From: Streptomyces seoulensis
Lineage (GTDB): Bacteria; Actinomycetota; Actinomycetes; Streptomycetales; Streptomycetaceae
Reading direction: 5' to 3'
Length of the DNA: 64,000 bases
Assembly: GCF_004328625.1 (NCBI RefSeq)
Contig: NZ_CP032229.1
Coordinates: 3,596,001-3,660,000, forward strand
In this document: piece by piece, positions 31,701 through 39,839 of the stretch
Layout of the letters: the number at the start of each line of letters is the position of its first letter
Numbering within the stretch: position 1 is the stretch's first letter
Translations under genes and position numbers: made by a program
Notes under the pieces: generated by a model
What the model saw: the letters and a program-made list of their open reading frames with translations, nothing else
Told to the model about the DNA's origin: nothing
Database searches by the model: none

Positions 31701-31967
31701 TTACCCCACTTCCGCGCGCCTACATACGTCGCCCGACCACACGGACGTACCCCACACCCCGCGTGACCTCGCTAGGCGCGGCACGTCAGAGTCCCCCACA
31801 ACCAGCACGGACCGCGCACCCGTCTCACCGAGCACCTTCAGCATGTCCTCCCACCCACCCCGATCCAGAATCACGCACCCCGCCGGCGGATCAGGACTGA
31901 CGGACCCCAACCCCTGAGCCGACACAACGATCGCCCGCCGCATGGCTTCCAGCTCCCACGCATTCAC
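31701..31967 (-). pseudogene. RibD-like deaminase fragment
   Basis: 88 codons. The first ~38 residues (MRRAIVVSAQGLGSVSPDPPAGCVILDRGG) resemble the N-terminus of RibD-type pyrimidine deaminases, where the next expected blocks are the zinc-binding HAE and PCxxC motifs. Those are absent; instead an unrelated tail (WEDMLKVLGETGARSVLVVGDSD) follows. This looks like a 3'-truncated gene fused to other sequence. It might still be translated: GGGGTGA lies before the ATG. Confidence 0.5.
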
Positions 31968-32115
31968 CCCGGCGAACCCTCCTCCATGAGGCGCCCGGTG
32001 CCTCTTCGCCTACCGGTACGTGCGGGTGATTCGGTCGGGCAGGTGTCCCTGGCGTTCCTGTTTCGCCGGTGCGGGCCTGGCGGCCAGTGATGCTGCCGCG
32101 GCGATGCCGGCCTTC

Positions 32116-33072
32116 TCAGGCATCCACCGCATCCACCGCCACCGCCGCCGGGTCCGTCCGGCGGGACATCGCCACCACCCGGGCCCGGTGCGCGGAGCGC
32201 ATCGCGTCCCAGGTGAGGAGGGCCAGGGCCAGCCAGACCAGGGCGAAGCCGGCCCAGCGCTCCGGGGGCATGGCCTCGTGGAAGTAGAGGATGCCGAGGA
32301 GGAACTGGAAGACGGGGGCCAGGTACTGGAGGAGGCCGAGGGTCGAGAGGGGGACTCGGATGGCGGCGGCGCCGAAGCAGACCAGGGGGAGCGCGGTGAC
32401 TATGCCGGTGGAGGCCAGGAGAACCGCGTGGGTGGGGCCCTGCGTGGCGAAGGTGAGGCCGCCATGGGTGCCGAGCCAGATCAGGTAGGCCAGCGCGGGG
32501 AGGAACTGGATGGCCGTCTCGGCGGCCAGGGACTCCACACCGCCCAGGTTGACCTTCTTCTTCACCAGGCCGTACGTCGCGAACGAGACGGCGAGGCAGA
32601 GGGAGATCCACGGAGGCTGGCCGTAGCCCACCGTCAGGACGACGACGGCGGAGAAACCGACGGCGACCGCCGCCCACTGCACCGGCCGGAGCCGTTCCTT
32701 CAGCAGCAGCACGCCCAGCGCGATCGTCATCAGGGGATTGATGAAGTACCCGAGCGACGCCTCCACCACGTGACCCGAGTTCACAGCCCAGATGTAGACG
32801 CCCCAGTTCACAGTGATGACAGCCGCCGCCACCGCGATCAGCGCGAGCCGGCGCGGCTGGCGCAACAGCCGGCCCGCCCACGCCCACCGCCGTGTGAACA
32901 CCAGCGCCACAGCGACGAACACCAGGGACCACACCATCCGGTGGGCCAGGATCTCCATGGCCCCGGCCGGCTTCAGCAGCGGCCAGAAGAGGGGGACCAG
33001 CCCCCACATCCCGTACGCGGCGATGCCGTTCAGCAGCCCTATTCGGTGTTCACCCTTGGACGTCCCGGCCAC
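32116..33072 (-). CDS. rarD: RarD-type EamA-family permease
   Basis: 318 residues, ten hydrophobic helices in two EamA repeats. GLLNGIAAYGMWGLVPLFWPLL and AHRMVWSLVFVA are the RarD family start. It is an inner-membrane drug/metabolite-type transporter whose substrate is unknown (RarD was named for chloramphenicol sensitivity in other bacteria). The GTG at 33072 follows AAGGAGGAGCCC, a near-ideal site; the frame extends 22 codons further without one. The C-terminal tail ends in repeated VDA motifs. Confidence 0.9.
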   Translation of the reverse strand: MAGTSKGEHRIGLLNGIAAYGMWGLVPLFWPLLKPAGAMEILAHRMVWSLVFVAVALVFTRRWAWAGRLLRQPRRLALIAVAAAVITVNWGVYIWAVNSGHVVEASLGYFINPLMTIALGVLLLKERLRPVQWAAVAVGFSAVVVLTVGYGQPPWISLCLAVSFATYGLVKKKVNLGGVESLAAETAIQFLPALAYLIWLGTHGGLTFATQGPTHAVLLASTGIVTALPLVCFGAAAIRVPLSTLGLLQYLAPVFQFLLGILYFHEAMPPERWAGFALVWLALALLTWDAMRSAHRARVVAMSRRTDPAAVAVDAVDA

Positions 33073-33194
33073 GGGCTCCTCCTTCTCGCGATCCGCCACG
33101 CGAGAACGAAGGTAACGCCGCCCCACCCCGCCTGTCATGCCCGTATCGCCATACGGTCATGACCGAAGAGGCGGGGTGGGACACAAGGCCCGGT

Positions 33195-34049
33195 TCAGCC
33201 CTTCAGCCCCTCCTCCACCGCCACGGCCAGCGGCGTCGTCGGCCGCCCGATCAGCTTCGACAGCTCCCCGCCCGGCACCACCAGCTCGCCCCGGGCGATC
33301 GACGCGTCGACCCCGACGAGCATCTCCGCGAGCGCGTCCGGCAGCCCCGCGCCGGCCAGGATGCCCTTGAGGGTCTCCCCGGACACGGACTGATGGCTGA
33401 TCGTCCGGCCCGTCCGCGCGCTCAGCTCGGCCGCGTACTCGTCGAAGCCCCACGCCACGTCGCCGCCCAGCTCGTACGTGGTGTTCTCGTGGCCCTCGCC
33501 GGTCAGCACGGCGACCGCCGCGGCGGCGTAGTCGGCGCGCGCGGCGGAGGACACGCGGCCCTCGCCCGCCGCGGTGACCACCGCGTCGTGGGCCAGCACG
33601 GGGGCCAGGTTCTCGGTGTAGTTCTCGTGGTACCAGCCGTTGCGCAGCAGCGAGTACGGCAGCCCGGAGGCGAGCACCGCCTCTTCGGTCGCCCGGTGGT
33701 CGTCGGCCAGCGTCGCGGTCAGGGTGCCCGGCGCGCTGGTGTACGCGAGCAGCGCCACCCCTGCCGCCTTCGCCGCGTCGATGACGACCTGGTGTTGCGC
33801 CACCCGGCCCTTGTCGAACTCGTTGCCCGAGATCAGCAGCACCTTGTCGCCGGCCGAGAAGAGGCCGTCGAAGGTCTCGGGGGCGTTGTAGTCGGCGACG
33901 GCCAGCCGCACACCGCGCTCGGCGAACCCGGCGCCCTTGGCCTCGTCCCGTACGACGGCGGTGATCTCCTCGCCCGGGACCCGCTCCAGCAGCTGGGCGA
34001 TCACATGGCGGCCGAGGTGTCCGGTGGCTCCGGTGACGACGATGCTCAT
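33195..34049 (-). CDS. NmrA/QorB-type NAD(P)H-dependent quinone oxidoreductase
   Basis: 284 residues. The NADPH-binding motif is VVTGATGHLGRHV at the N-terminus. The sequence SGNEFDKGRVAQHQVVIDAAKAAGVALLAYTSA matches the QorB (type 2 NADPH:quinone reductase) branch of extended SDRs. It may reduce quinones or sense redox state. The ATG at 34049 is chosen over upstream open frame. It diverges from an HxlR-type regulator, an arrangement that usually means the regulator controls it. Confidence 0.88.
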   Translation of the reverse strand: MSIVVTGATGHLGRHVIAQLLERVPGEEITAVVRDEAKGAGFAERGVRLAVADYNAPETFDGLFSAGDKVLLISGNEFDKGRVAQHQVVIDAAKAAGVALLAYTSAPGTLTATLADDHRATEEAVLASGLPYSLLRNGWYHENYTENLAPVLAHDAVVTAAGEGRVSSAARADYAAAAVAVLTGEGHENTTYELGGDVAWGFDEYAAELSARTGRTISHQSVSGETLKGILAGAGLPDALAEMLVGVDASIARGELVVPGGELSKLIGRPTTPLAVAVEEGLKG

Positions 34050-34114
34050 GGGGTTTCTCCTAAGGGGAACGTCGGGTGATGTCACTAACCCTAGGAGAGG
34101 CGCTAACCAAACGA

Positions 34115-34141
34115 CAGTACCCACTTTGAAGTAAGGTACTG
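34115..34141. promoter_or_regulatory. Putative HxlR operator between the reductase and its regulator
   Basis: 7-bp perfect inverted repeat (CAGTACC at 34115-34121, GGTACTG at 34135-34141) spaced by 13 nt. The right arm ends 2 nt before the regulator ATG, and the site lies 66 nt upstream of the reductase. DUF24/HxlR proteins bind such spaced dyads as dimers, so it likely mediates autorepression and control of the reductase. Confidence 0.6.
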
Positions 34142-34143
34142 CC

Positions 34144-34542
34144 ATGACGGTAAGTAAAGAGGTCAGCGACGCCCTGTGCCCGCAACGCCTGGTGCTGGAG
34201 CATGTGACGAGCCGCTGGGGCACGCTCGTCCTCATCGAGCTGCTGGACCGCTCCTACCGGTTCGGCGAGCTGCGGCGGGCGGTCGGCCGCTGGGGCGGGC
34301 GCGAGGTCAGCGAGAAGATGCTCACCCAGACCCTCCAGACCCTGGAGCGCGACGGCCTGGTCCACCGGGACGCCAAGCCGGTCATCCCGCCCCGCGTCGA
34401 CTACTCCCTCACCGAACTGGGCCGCGAGGCGGCCGGGCAGGTCAGGGCGCTGGCCCTGTGGACCGAGGACCGCCTGGAGCAGGTGGAGAAGGCCCGCCGC
34501 GCGTACGACGCGGCCCGGGAGACACGCTTCCGGGCCGCGTAG
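34144..34542 (+). CDS. HxlR-family (DUF24) transcriptional regulator
   Basis: 132 residues, a winged helix-turn-helix. LVLEHVTSRWGTLVLIELLDRSYRFGELRRAV is the HxlR core and VSEKMLTQTLQTLERDGLVHR the recognition region. A single Cys near the N-terminus (DALCPQRL) is at the position used as a thiol switch in quinone- and aldehyde-sensing members such as YodB, HypR and QorR, so it may sense quinone or electrophile stress (inference). No clear ribosome binding site precedes the ATG; it may be near-leaderless. Confidence 0.9.
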   Translation: MTVSKEVSDALCPQRLVLEHVTSRWGTLVLIELLDRSYRFGELRRAVGRWGGREVSEKMLTQTLQTLERDGLVHRDAKPVIPPRVDYSLTELGREAAGQVRALALWTEDRLEQVEKARRAYDAARETRFRAA

Positions 34543-34556
34543 AACTCACCGGAGCC

Positions 34557-35615
34557 TCAGCCGACGACCGTCCAGCTGTCCCCGCCCGCCAGCAGCGTCG
34601 CCAGATCCCCCTTGCCCTGCTGCTCGATCGCGGTGTCCAGCTGCTCGGACATCAGGCTGTCGTAGACCGGCCGGTCCACCGCCCGGAACACCCCGATCGG
34701 GGTGTGGTGCAGGGTGTCCGGGTCGGCCAGCCGGGACAGCGCGAAGGCGGTGGTGGGCGAGGCCGCGTGCGCGTCGTGGACCAGCAGGTCCGCCTCGTTG
34801 TCCGGGGTCACGGTGACCACCGTCAGCTCGCCGGTCCGGTCCCGTACGACGCCCCGCGAGCCGTCCGCGCCGAACCGCACCGGCTGCCCGTGCTCCAGCC
34901 GGATCAGCGCCTCGTCCGCCCGCTGCTTGTCCTTGAGGGCGTCGAAGGCACCGTCGTTGAAGATGTTGCAGTTCTGGTAGATCTCGATCAGCGCGGTGCC
35001 CGGGTGGTCGGCGGCCGCCCGCAGCACCTCGGTCAGATGCTTGCGGTCGGAGTCGATGGTCCGGGCGACGAACGACGCCTCCGCGCCCAGCGCCAGCGAC
35101 ACCGGGTTGAACGGCGCGTCCAGCGACCCCATCGGCGTCGACTTGGTGATCTTGCCGAGTTCGGAGGTCGGGGAGTACTGGCCCTTGGTGAGCCCGTAGA
35201 TCCGGTTGTTGAACAGCAGGATCTTCAGGTTCACATTGCGGCGCAGGGCGTGGATCAGATGGTTGCCGCCGATGGACAGGGCGTCCCCGTCACCGGTGAC
35301 CACCCACACCGACAGATCCCGCCGCGAGGAGGCGAGCCCGGTCGCGATGGCCGGGGCGCGGCCGTGGATGGAGTGCATCCCGTAGGTGTTCATGTAGTAC
35401 GGGAAACGCGACGAGCAGCCGATGCCCGAGACGAAGACGATGTTCTCCCGCGCCAGCCCCAGCTCCGGCATGAACCCCTGCACGGCCGCGAGGATCGCGT
35501 AGTCCCCGCAGCCGGGGCACCAGCGGACCTCCTGGTCGGACTTGAAGTCCTTCATCGACTGCTTGCCCTCGGCCTTGGGGACAAGCTGGAGCAGCTCGCG
35601 TGCGGAGTCAGTCAT
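34557..35615 (-). CDS. korB: 2-oxoacid:ferredoxin oxidoreductase, beta subunit
   Basis: 352 residues. VRWCPGCGDYAILAAVQ near residue 30 holds an Fe-S ligand pair, and GDGDALSIGGNHLIHALRRNVN is the thiamine-diphosphate motif (GDG...N). With KorA it oxidatively decarboxylates 2-oxoglutarate (or a similar 2-oxoacid) with CoA to succinyl-CoA and reduced ferredoxin. The ATG at 35615 overlaps the korA stop by 8 nt, giving coupled translation. Its stop is 15 nt from the convergent HxlR stop. Confidence 0.93.
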   Translation of the reverse strand: MTDSARELLQLVPKAEGKQSMKDFKSDQEVRWCPGCGDYAILAAVQGFMPELGLARENIVFVSGIGCSSRFPYYMNTYGMHSIHGRAPAIATGLASSRRDLSVWVVTGDGDALSIGGNHLIHALRRNVNLKILLFNNRIYGLTKGQYSPTSELGKITKSTPMGSLDAPFNPVSLALGAEASFVARTIDSDRKHLTEVLRAAADHPGTALIEIYQNCNIFNDGAFDALKDKQRADEALIRLEHGQPVRFGADGSRGVVRDRTGELTVVTVTPDNEADLLVHDAHAASPTTAFALSRLADPDTLHHTPIGVFRAVDRPVYDSLMSEQLDTAIEQQGKGDLATLLAGGDSWTVVG

Positions 35616-37536
35616 CGATGGCCTCCTTGAGCGCGGTGGCGAGCTGTTCCGCCTTGAACGGCATGCCGTTGACCTGGTTGAACGAGCGGGCGTCGACCAG
35701 GTACTTCGCCCGGATCAGCAGGGCGAGCTGCCCCAGGTTCATCTCGGGGACCACCACCTTGTCGTACCCCTTCAGCACCTCGCCGAGGTTGGCGGGGAAG
35801 GGGTTGAGGTGGCGCAGATGCGCCTGTGCGATGGATTCGCCGGCCGTGCGCAGCCGCCGTACCGCCGCCGTGATCGGGCCGTACGTCGAGCCCCAGCCGA
35901 GCACCAGCGTCCGGGCGCCGTCCGGGTCGTCGACCTCGATGTCCGGGACGTCGATGCCGTCGGTCTTGGCCTGGCGGGTGCGGACCATCAGGTCGTGGTT
36001 GGCCGGGTCGTAGGAGATGTTGCCCGTGCCGTCCTGCTTCTCGATGCCGCCGATGCGGTGTTCGAGCCCGGGTGTGCCGGGCACCGCCCAGGGGCGGGCC
36101 AGCGTGTGCGGGTCGCGCTTGTACGGCCAGAAGACCTCGGTGCCGTCCTCCAGCGTGTGGTTGGGACCTTGCGCGAACTGCACCTGGAGATCCGGGAGTT
36201 CGTCGAGGTCCGGGATGCGCCAGGGCTCGGAGCCGTTGGCCAGGTAGCCGTCGGAGAGCAGGAACACCGGGGTGCGGTAGGTGACCGCGATCCGGGCCGC
36301 CTCCAGCGCCGCGTCGAAGCAGTCGGCCGGGGTGCGCGGGGCCACCACCGGGACCGGCGCCTCGCCGTTGCGCCCGTACATCGCCTGGAGCAGGTCGGCC
36401 TGCTCGGTCTTGGTCGGCAGACCGGTCGACGGCCCGCCGCGCTGGATGTCGATCACCAGCAGCGGCAGCTCCAGCGAGACCGCGAGCCCGATCGTCTCGC
36501 TCTTGAGCGCCACCCCGGGACCGGAGGTCGTCGTCACCGCGAGCGAACCGCCGAACGCCGCGCCCAGCGCCGCGCCGATGCCCGCGATCTCGTCCTCGGC
36601 CTGGAAGGTCCGCACACCGAAGTTCTTGTGCTTCGACAGCTCGTGCAGGATGTCGGAGGCCGGGGTGATCGGGTACGAGCCCAGGAACAGCGGGAGATCG
36701 GCCTGCCGGGAGGCCGCGATCAGCCCGTAGGCCAGGGCCAGGTTGCCGGAGATGTTGCGGTAGACACCGGGCGGGAAGGCCCGCGCGGCCGGTGCCACCT
36801 CGTAGGAGACGGCGAAGTCCTCCGTCGTCTCGCCGAAGTTCCAGCCCGCCCGGAACGCGGCCACGTTGGCCGCCGCGATGTCCGGCTTCTTGGCGAACTT
36901 GGTGGTCAGGAACTTCTCGGTTGCCTCGGTCGGCCGGTGGTACATCCAGCTCAGCAGCCCCAGCGCGAACATGTTCTTGCTGCGCTCGGCCTCCTTGCGG
37001 GAGAGGTCGAACTCCTTCAGCGCCTCCACCGTGAGCGTGGTCAGCGGCACCGGGTGCAGGTGATAACCATCGAGCGAGCCGTCGTCCAGCGGGGAGTCGG
37101 CGTACCCGACCTTCGCCAGGGCCCGCTTGGTGAACTCGTCCGTGTTGACGATGATCTCGGCGCCGCGCGGCAGGTCGCCGACGTTGGCCTTCAGGGCGGC
37201 GGGGTTCATGGCGACCAGCACGTTCGGCGCGTCGCCCGGGGTGAGGATGTCGTGGTCGGCGAAGTGGAGCTGGAAAGAGGAGACGCCGGGCAGGGTGCCG
37301 GCGGGCGCGCGGATCTCGGCGGGGAAGTTGGGAAGGGTGGAGAGGTCGTTGCCGAAGGACGCGGTCTCCGAGGTGAACCGGTCCCCGGTGAGCTGCATAC
37401 CGTCACCGGAGTCCCCCGCGAACCGGATGATCACCCGGTCCAGGCGCCGTACGTCCTTCGCTCCGCCCGGTCTGCGCTGCTCACCCGCGGGGTTCTCGTC
37501 GGCCTGCTCCGCTGGGCTGCTGACCTGACTGGTCAC
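35608..37536 (-). CDS. korA: 2-oxoacid:ferredoxin oxidoreductase, alpha subunit (gamma-alpha fusion)
   Basis: 642 residues. The N-terminal ~220 residues are a gamma domain (RLDRVIIRFAGDSGDGMQLTGDRF), followed by the alpha (pyrimidine-binding) domain with GSYPITPASDILHELSKH, FQAEDEIAGIGAALGAAFGG and TTTSGPGVALKSE. This fused layout is typical of actinobacterial and archaeal-type KOR. There is no ferredoxin domain, so a separate ferredoxin is needed as acceptor. I chose the GTG at 37536 for the AAGGAGGT site before it; the frame runs on to 37668. It is the first gene of korAB. Confidence 0.93.
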   Translation of the reverse strand: MTSQVSSPAEQADENPAGEQRRPGGAKDVRRLDRVIIRFAGDSGDGMQLTGDRFTSETASFGNDLSTLPNFPAEIRAPAGTLPGVSSFQLHFADHDILTPGDAPNVLVAMNPAALKANVGDLPRGAEIIVNTDEFTKRALAKVGYADSPLDDGSLDGYHLHPVPLTTLTVEALKEFDLSRKEAERSKNMFALGLLSWMYHRPTEATEKFLTTKFAKKPDIAAANVAAFRAGWNFGETTEDFAVSYEVAPAARAFPPGVYRNISGNLALAYGLIAASRQADLPLFLGSYPITPASDILHELSKHKNFGVRTFQAEDEIAGIGAALGAAFGGSLAVTTTSGPGVALKSETIGLAVSLELPLLVIDIQRGGPSTGLPTKTEQADLLQAMYGRNGEAPVPVVAPRTPADCFDAALEAARIAVTYRTPVFLLSDGYLANGSEPWRIPDLDELPDLQVQFAQGPNHTLEDGTEVFWPYKRDPHTLARPWAVPGTPGLEHRIGGIEKQDGTGNISYDPANHDLMVRTRQAKTDGIDVPDIEVDDPDGARTLVLGWGSTYGPITAAVRRLRTAGESIAQAHLRHLNPFPANLGEVLKGYDKVVVPEMNLGQLALLIRAKYLVDARSFNQVNGMPFKAEQLATALKEAIDD

Positions 37537-37562
37537 TGAACTGGACCTCCTTCGAGGCGGCC

Positions 37563-37587
37563 GTCCGGGGGCGGTCTTCCCCCGGAC
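37563..37587 (-). promoter_or_regulatory. Hairpin in the korA leader
   Basis: 9-bp perfect stem (37563-37571 with 37579-37587), 7-nt loop, ~27 nt before the korA GTG. It could be an attenuator, a processing site or a read-through barrier from the two-component operon upstream. No other evidence is available. Confidence 0.4.
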
Positions 37588-37687
37588 CAATCCCAGGGTC
37601 AACCCTACGTCGCTCAGGGTCGGCTTCCGAGGATCGCTTTGGTATCTCCCGTTATGTGGACTCGCCACACGGCCCAGTCTCGGTGTG

Positions 37688-38359
37688 TCAGGAGTTCAGA
37701 TAGGTCAGCACCGCCAGAACACGCCGGTGGTCTCCGTCGCTCGGGGTCAGGCCCAGCTTCATGAAGATGTTGCTGACGTGCTTCTCCACCGCGCCGTCGC
37801 TCACCACGAGCCGCCGGGCCACCGCCGAGTTGGTCCGCCCCTCCGCCATCAGCCCCAGCACCTCCCGCTCGCGCGGGGTCAGCGCGGCCAGCACGTCCTG
37901 CTTGCGGCTGCGGCCCAGCAGCTGCGCCACCACCTCCGGGTCCAGCGCAGTACCGCCCTGCGCGACCCGCTCCACGGCGGCGACGAACTCGCGCACGTCC
38001 GCGACCCGGTCCTTGAGCAGATAGCCGACGCCCCGGCTGGAACCGGCCAGCAGTTCGGTGGCGTAGCGCTCCTCCACGTACTGCGACAGCACCAGCACCC
38101 CGAGGTCGGGGTGGCGGCCGCGCAGCTCCACGGCGGCCCGCACCCCTTCGTCGGTGTGCGTCGGCGGCATCCGCACGTCCGCCACCACCACGTCCGGCAG
38201 CTCGTCCCGGCCGGCCAGCTCCGCGATGGTGGCGAGCAGCGCCTCCGCGTCGGCGACCCCGGCCACCACCTCGTGGCCGAGGTCGGTCAGCAGCCGGGTC
38301 AGCCCCTCTCTGAGCAGCACCGAGTCCTCGGCGATGACCACACGCACCTTGTTCTCCAC
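37688..38359 (-). CDS. NarL/LuxR-type response regulator
   Basis: 223 residues. The receiver domain has the acidic pair in [14 protein letters not shown], the phosphoacceptor Asp in [11 protein letters not shown], and the conserved Lys in YLLKDRV. The C-terminal LuxR helix-turn-helix is [25 protein letters not shown] ... [14 protein letters not shown]. It would be phosphorylated by one or both adjacent kinases. I chose the GTG at 38359 (GGGGAATC before it); an ATG at 38404 also has a site (CGGAG) and adds 15 residues. The target is unknown; nuo2 (divergent) and korAB (downstream) are candidates. Confidence 0.92.
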   Translation of the reverse strand: MENKVRVVIAEDSVLLREGLTRLLTDLGHEVVAGVADAEALLATIAELAGRDELPDVVVADVRMPPTHTDEGVRAAVELRGRHPDLGVLVLSQYVEERYATELLAGSSRGVGYLLKDRVADVREFVAAVERVAQGGTALDPEVVAQLLGRSRKQDVLAALTPREREVLGLMAEGRTNSAVARRLVVSDGAVEKHVSNIFMKLGLTPSDGDHRRVLAVLTYLNS

Positions 38360-38414
38360 GATTCCCCGAGCCCCCACACGTCTGTCGACAAGGAGGCCCA
38401 GCATTTCAGCTCCG

Positions 38415-39734
38415 TCAGGCGCGCCAGGGCAGTTCCGCCGTCACGACGGTCGGTCCGCCGGGCGGGGAGTCCACCACCAGCACTCCGTCGACGGCGCCGA
38501 GGCGTTCGGCGAGTCCGGCGAGGCCGGTGCCGCGGCCGGGGTCTGCTCCGCCGATTCCGTCGTCGCGGATTTGGAGCATGAGGTGGTGGGGGGTGTGCCA
38601 GAGGTCGAGGGTGGCGTGGTGGGCGTGGCTGTGTTTGCTGATGTTCTGGAGGAGTTCGCTGGCGGTGTAGTAGGTGATGCCTTCGATGGCGGGTGTGGGT
38701 CGGGTGGGGAGGTCGACGGTGAGGGTGACGGGGACGGTGCAGCGGGTGGCGATGTGGGAGAGGGCTGCGTCGAGTCCTCGGTCGGTGAGGATGGCGGGGT
38801 GGATGCCTCGGGCGAGGTCGCGGAGTTCTTTGAGGGCGGTTTTGACTTCGCCGTGGGCTTCTTCGACCATGCGGGCGGCTGTTTCGGGGTCGTGGTGGAG
38901 TTTTTCCTTGGCGAGTCCGAGTCCCATGGCGAGGTTGACCAGGCGTGCCTGTGCGCCGTCGTGCAGGTCGCGTTCGATGCGGCGGAGGTCGGCTGCGGCG
39001 GTGTCGACGACGACACCCCTGTCCGACTCCAGCTCCTCCACGCGTGCCGTCAGCCGGGAGGGGCCGAGCAGTCCGCGCACCAGCAGCCCGTCCACGGTGG
39101 TCAGGCCCCGCAGCAGCCACGGCGTGAGCAGCGTGAACACCAGCCCGACCAGCGCGGTCGCGGTGATCTCCCAGGGGTTGTCCAGGTAGACGCTGTGGTG
39201 GTCGTCCCCATAGAGCTGGATGCCGCCCTGCCCGGCCCACATCGGGAACACCCAGAACCACAGCGGGTACGTCAGCAGCGCCCAGCCGTACGTCCAGAAG
39301 CTGATGGCCAGCGAGAAGGAGAACACCGCCCACGGGAAGTGGACCAGCGCGTACACCAGGTGCCGCCAGGACGAGCCGCTCTTGAGCACCGCGCCGAGCC
39401 AGGACAGCGGCCCCGGTCCACCGGGCCTCAGCGGCTCCGGCGCGGCCACCTTCACCTTCAGCAGCGCCCCGGCCCGCGCCCGCTCCAGTGTCCCGAAGCC
39501 CCGGCAGCCGACCAGGCCCAGCGCGAGGACCGGCACCCCGACGAAGGTCACCAGCAGACCGGCGCCGAGCGAGACCATCGTGACCGTCCAGACGAACAGC
39601 GCGACGGCCACCGGCAGCCCGGTCAGTACGTATCCCAGCTCCCGCCAGGTCCGCGCCTCCAGCGGCGCCCGCAGCGCGGCGGGGAGGCGGTGGCGGTCCG
39701 GCTCTTCCCGGTACGGCGTGTAGTGCGTGGCCAT
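38415..39734 (-). CDS. Sensor histidine kinase (HisKA_3), copy 2
   Basis: 439 residues. The N-terminal ~210 residues form a membrane sensor domain with four hydrophobic segments (DUF-type sensor shared with copy 1). The dimerisation/phosphoacceptor site is [16 protein letters not shown]; the ATPase has [12 protein letters not shown] (N box) and [10 protein letters not shown] (G1) with [11 protein letters not shown] (G2). It differs from copy 1 mainly in the sensor and the extreme C-terminus; the block encoding the core (38537-39036) is practically identical to copy 1. The stop lies ~55 nt before the response regulator start. Confidence 0.93.
   Translation of the reverse strand: MATHYTPYREEPDRHRLPAALRAPLEARTWRELGYVLTGLPVAVALFVWTVTMVSLGAGLLVTFVGVPVLALGLVGCRGFGTLERARAGALLKVKVAAPEPLRPGGPGPLSWLGAVLKSGSSWRHLVYALVHFPWAVFSFSLAISFWTYGWALLTYPLWFWVFPMWAGQGGIQLYGDDHHSVYLDNPWEITATALVGLVFTLLTPWLLRGLTTVDGLLVRGLLGPSRLTARVEELESDRGVVVDTAAADLRRIERDLHDGAQARLVNLAMGLGLAKEKLHHDPETAARMVEEAHGEVKTALKELRDLARGIHPAILTDRGLDAALSHIATRCTVPVTLTVDLPTRPTPAIEGITYYTASELLQNISKHSHAHHATLDLWHTPHHLMLQIRDDGIGGADPGRGTGLAGLAERLGAVDGVLVVDSPPGGPTVVTAELPWRA
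38537..39036. repeat. Near-identical 500-bp block, copy in kinase 2
   Basis: Matches 39989-40488 at all but two of 500 positions by eye (38949 C/T, silent; 39020 T/G, silent). It encodes the phosphoacceptor and ATPase core. Sequence outside diverges abruptly at both ends. Codons in it favour GAA, AAA, GGA, CGA and CTC, unlike the GAG/AAG/CTG-rich flanks. Confidence 0.93.
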
Positions 39735-39839
39735 CGGTGTGGTCCCCGTTCTCCTCGTGTGGGCCTGCCTGCTCAGCCTGCTGGTCCGGCCCGGGTGCGG
39801 GCCATGGCGTGCGTCCCCGTGTTGAACAGGGGGTTTTCC

